DNA of 17,398 nucleotides, from NCBI GenBank assembly GCA_947176285.1, contig CAMWQF010000024.1, positions 1 through 17,398 of the forward strand, read 5' to 3'. Shown one piece after another: positions 14,673 through 17,398 of this stretch (its first letter is position 1; each line of letters opens with the position of its first letter). The notes beneath the pieces are model-generated. The model was not told the DNA's origin. It saw only the letters and a program-made list of their open reading frames with translations, and did not search any database. Both the position numbers and the translations under genes were made by a program. The stretch comes from an uncultured Porphyromonadaceae bacterium. Its GTDB lineage: Bacteria > Bacteroidota > Bacteroidia > Bacteroidales > Muribaculaceae.

Positions 14673-15800
14673 ATGAGACAAAATCTAACTAACTTCGCAG
14701 TCTGCGCTCTCCTGATTACAGGTGGCGGACTTGCCCTTTCCTCATGCAAGGGCAAAAGCAATGATCAGCAACAACAACCGGCTCCTACAATCGCCACTCT
14801 TCAAGTGACAGAGTCAGATGCTGACCTAAACACAAACTATCCGGCTACCCTTCACGGCAAGAACGATGTAGAGATCCGTCCGCAAATCTCAGGATTCCTT
14901 ACAAAAGTTCATGTACAGGAAGGACAGAAAGTGGCAGCAGGACAACTTCTATTTACAATCGATCAAGTGCAACTCCAAGCGGCCGTAGACGCAGCCAAAG
15001 CAGCAGTTGCCGTGGCTCAAGCAAGTGTCAATACTGCTCAGACTAATGCTGACAACAACAAGATTCTTCTTGACAAAAACATAATATCCGCGCCGGCATA
15101 TCAGACAAGTGTAGACCAGCTGAATGCAGCAAAAGCACAACTCGGACAAGCACAAGCAAACCTCACTTCAGCACAGAAAAATCTTTCATATACTCTTGTT
15201 AAGGCACCGGTTGCCGGTGTGGTAGGCACTATCGACAATAAAGAGGGCGCATTGGTATCTCCATCAACATTGCTCACAATTCTTTCAGACAACGGGCAAA
15301 TGGAGGCATACTTCTCCATGACAGAAAAGGAGATTCTTACTCTTACAGACAATGGACGCAAGAGCATGACACAGGTTCTCGATTCACTCCCGGGCGTGGA
15401 ACTAAAACTTGCCAATGGTGAAATCTACAGCCAGCCGGGCCGCATTGTATCAATATCCGGAGTTCTTGATCCTTCTACAGGAAGCGCCACAGTAAAAGCG
15501 GCGTTCCCCAATCCGGACGGAATGCTCAGAAGCGGCAACACAGGGCAAGTCCTCCTCCCTCAGATCAACCGAGGCGTCATAACCATTCCTCAGAAAGCAA
15601 CTTTCGAAATTCAGGATATGAAGTTTGTCTATGTAGTTGGCGACAGCTCAAAGGTTCACCAAACTCCTATCATCATAGACTCCAAGAATGACGGCACCAA
15701 CTATATTGTAACAAAGGGTCTCAAGCCTGGCGACGTAATCGTGATAGAGGGAGTTGGCTCCACAGTGAAAGACGGGATGGTCATAACTCCTAAGAACTAA
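14673..15800 (+). CDS. RND efflux membrane-fusion lipoprotein (AcrA/MexA family)
   Basis: A complete 375-residue periplasmic adaptor. It joins the inner-membrane RND pump encoded next to it to an outer-membrane channel. The lipoprotein signal ends LSSC, so Cys25 is the lipid anchor, followed by a Gln/Pro-rich linker (31-38). The first half of the lipoyl/barrel-sandwich domain is at about 65-97 (EIRPQISGFLTKVHVQEGQK). An Ala/Gln-rich coiled-coil hairpin covers about 98-170, with the turn near NIISAPAYQ. The second lipoyl half is at about 174-205 (LVKAPVAGVVGTIDNKEGAL). Beta-barrel and membrane-proximal domains complete the protein. The sequence resembles AcrA-type adaptors that serve HAE1 drug pumps. 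The pump gene begins 25 bp after the stop, so the two are cotranscribed. Confidence 0.95.
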   Translation: MRQNLTNFAVCALLITGGGLALSSCKGKSNDQQQQPAPTIATLQVTESDADLNTNYPATLHGKNDVEIRPQISGFLTKVHVQEGQKVAAGQLLFTIDQVQLQAAVDAAKAAVAVAQASVNTAQTNADNNKILLDKNIISAPAYQTSVDQLNAAKAQLGQAQANLTSAQKNLSYTLVKAPVAGVVGTIDNKEGALVSPSTLLTILSDNGQMEAYFSMTEKEILTLTDNGRKSMTQVLDSLPGVELKLANGEIYSQPGRIVSISGVLDPSTGSATVKAAFPNPDGMLRSGNTGQVLLPQINRGVITIPQKATFEIQDMKFVYVVGDSSKVHQTPIIIDSKNDGTNYIVTKGLKPGDVIVIEGVGSTVKDGMVITPKN

Positions 15801-15825
15801 TCTGACGACTTAACCATAATTAGAA

Positions 15826-17398
15826 ATGAAACTTGACAGATTTATAAACAAACCGGTGCTTTCGACGGTGATCTCCATATTCATCGTCATCTTCGGTATT
15901 CTTGGCCTGACAAGCCTTGCTATCGAGCAATATCCGGATATCGCTCCACCGACCATTTCGGTGAGCACATCCTATACAGGAGCATCCGCCCAGGCGGTGT
16001 TAAACTCGGTGATCGCACCTCTTGAAGAACAGATCAACGGTGCAGAAAACATGGACTACATGGTGTCATCAGCATCCAACAATGGATCGGCAACTATCCA
16101 GGTATACTTCAAACAAGGTATGGATCCGGATATGGCAGCAGTCGATGTTCAGAACCGCGTAGCAAAGGCAGCCGCATTCCTTCCGGCAGAAGTAAACCAA
16201 GTAGGTGTCATCACCCAAAAGCGTCAGAGTTCAATGCTTATGGTAATGGCACTCTTTGATGAGACCGACACTTACACCAGCCAGTTTATCGACAACTATA
16301 TGTCGATCAATATCATACCGGAAATCAAACGTGTGCCGGGCGTAGGCGAGGCAATGGCATTTGGAGCAGATTATTCTATGCGCATATGGCTGAAACCAGA
16401 CGTCATGGCACAATACGGACTCATGCCGGCTGACATTACGGCAGCCCTTGCAGAGCAGAATATCGAGGCAGCACCGGGAAGTTTCGGCGATCAAGGCAAC
16501 CAGACTTTCCAGTATACAATGCGCTACAAAGGTCGCCTTCAAGATGAAGCTGAATTTGACAATATCGTGATACGAGCCACCAAAGACGGAGAGATTCTTC
16601 GCCTCGGTGATGTGGCAGAAGTAGAGCTTGGCAAGTTGAGCTACGGCTTTGCTAACCGCGACAACGGCCACTTAGGTTCTGCAGCCATCATATTCCAGTC
16701 GGCAGGATCAAACGCTACTGAAGTAATCAAGAATATCGAAAAACTTCAAGACAAGTGGCGTAAGGATCTTCCAAAGGGACTCGTGATCGAGACCACAATG
16801 AGTGTCAATGACTTCCTTTTTGCTTCAATACATGAGGTAGTTAAGACACTTATCGAGGCTTTTATCCTCGTGTTCATTGTGGTATTCATCTTCCTGCAAG
16901 ACTTCCGGTCCACGCTAATCCCAATGATTGCAATTCCGGTGGCACTTATTGGAACCTTCTTCTTGCTTTACATTTTCGGCTTCACAATCAACCTTCTGAC
17001 TCTTTCTGCACTCGTGCTTGCGATTGCGATTGTGGTCGATGATGCGATAGTCGTGGTGGAGGCTGTGCATGCGAAGCTCGACCAGGGCTATAAGTCGGCA
17101 CGTAAGGCCTCCATCGACGCAATGAGTGAGATTGGCTCGGCACTTGTCTCCATCACCCTTGTGATGATGCTCGTGTTTATTCCGGTGTCTTTCCTTGGCG
17201 GAACATCAGGTATCTTCTATCGTCAGTTTGGTCTGACGATGGCTATGGCAATCGGTCTTTCAGCCGTAAACGCCCTTACCCTCTCCCCCGCCCTCTGCGC
17301 CCTCTTCCTCAAGCCTCATAAGAGAGAGGCCGACGACGAAGATCCTTTAGGGGGATACCACGTGGAAAAGCCGAAGGAAGCCAAGAAGGAGAAGATGA
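15826..17398 (+). CDS. RND efflux pump, HAE1/AcrB family, 3' end missing
   Basis: The first 524 codons of an inner-membrane proton-driven efflux pump; the frame is still open at the right edge (the final TGA is out of frame). Transmembrane helix 1 is at about 10-30 (FINKPVLSTVISIFIVIFG), then YPDIAPPTISVS and GASAQAV open the porter domain. Helices 2-6 lie at about 340-500. The proton-relay pair is D405-D406 in VVDDAIVVVE, equivalent to AcrB D407 and D408. LSPALCALFLKP ends the first membrane half, and an acidic then Lys-rich cytoplasmic linker begins at about residue 498. The start ATG gives MKLDRFINKPVLS, standard for the family. AcrB-type pumps are about 1030-1060 residues, so roughly half is visible. 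An outer-membrane TolC/OprM-type channel gene is expected next. The substrates are unknown, with drugs or bile salts plausible. Confidence 0.95.
   Translation, partial: MKLDRFINKPVLSTVISIFIVIFGILGLTSLAIEQYPDIAPPTISVSTSYTGASAQAVLNSVIAPLEEQINGAENMDYMVSSASNNGSATIQVYFKQGMDPDMAAVDVQNRVAKAAAFLPAEVNQVGVITQKRQSSMLMVMALFDETDTYTSQFIDNYMSINIIPEIKRVPGVGEAMAFGADYSMRIWLKPDVMAQYGLMPADITAALAEQNIEAAPGSFGDQGNQTFQYTMRYKGRLQDEAEFDNIVIRATKDGEILRLGDVAEVELGKLSYGFANRDNGHLGSAAIIFQSAGSNATEVIKNIEKLQDKWRKDLPKGLVIETTMSVNDFLFASIHEVVKTLIEAFILVFIVVFIFLQDFRSTLIPMIAIPVALIGTFFLLYIFGFTINLLTLSALVLAIAIVVDDAIVVVEAVHAKLDQGYKSARKASIDAMSEIGSALVSITLVMMLVFIPVSFLGGTSGIFYRQFGLTMAMAIGLSAVNALTLSPALCALFLKPHKREADDEDPLGGYHVEKPKEAKKEKM

Noticed and set aside
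16231..16671. 146-residue minus-strand open frame inside the RND pump gene
   Set aside because: Antisense to the conserved porter domain, with no family features.
17396..17398. TGA at the window end as the stop of the RND pump
   Set aside because: It is out of frame; the last full codon is ATG at 17395-17397, and pumps of this family are about twice as long.

Overview
The window reads as chromosomal DNA of a Bacteroidota bacterium, order Bacteroidales. The signs are an RprX/RprY two-component pair, a fimbrillin-type lipoprotein, a secreted protein with a type IX secretion (T9SS) C-terminal sorting domain, Bacteroidales-type FtsH and LepA, few Shine-Dalgarno sites, and promoter boxes of the Bacteroides form (TTTG about 20 bp before TAnnTTTG). 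The family Muribaculaceae is a reasonable guess, but the sequence alone does not prove it.

Layout. On the minus strand, read right to left, come a clostripain-family (C11) surface lipoprotein peptidase (3586-2378), lepA (2317-530) with its own strong promoter and a perfect dyad over it, and a fimbrillin-like lipoprotein that runs off the left edge (476-1). A 195-bp divergent gap separates these from a long plus-strand run: rprX, rprY, a PlsC-type acyltransferase, a divergent ThiE/TenI-like protein, an Fe/Mn superoxide dismutase, rsfS and ftsH, which ends at a UUCG-loop terminator. A separate unit follows, encoding an 1103-residue T9SS cargo protein with its own promoter and terminator. Last comes an RND efflux operon: a membrane-fusion lipoprotein and the first 524 codons of an AcrB-type pump that continues past the right edge.

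Most genes are housekeeping, envelope-maintenance or stress functions: envelope sensing (RprXY), phospholipid synthesis (PlsC), superoxide removal (SOD), ribosome silencing (RsfS), membrane proteolysis (FtsH) and drug efflux (RND). Protein export and the cell surface are served by the C11 lipoprotein, the fimbrillin and the T9SS cargo.

The least explained signal is a pair of degenerate tandem arrays of an 8-bp unit, CC[T/C][C/A]GA[A/T/C]A. One fills the gap before the superoxide dismutase (7601-7698) and the other the gap before ftsH (8814-8928). Both have the same orientation, keep strict 8-bp phase, vary almost only at unit positions 3, 4 and 7, and end in CCTAA just before the start codon. 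They are not CRISPR arrays and not coding. A second point of interest is the 11-bp perfect dyad over the -7 box of the lepA promoter.
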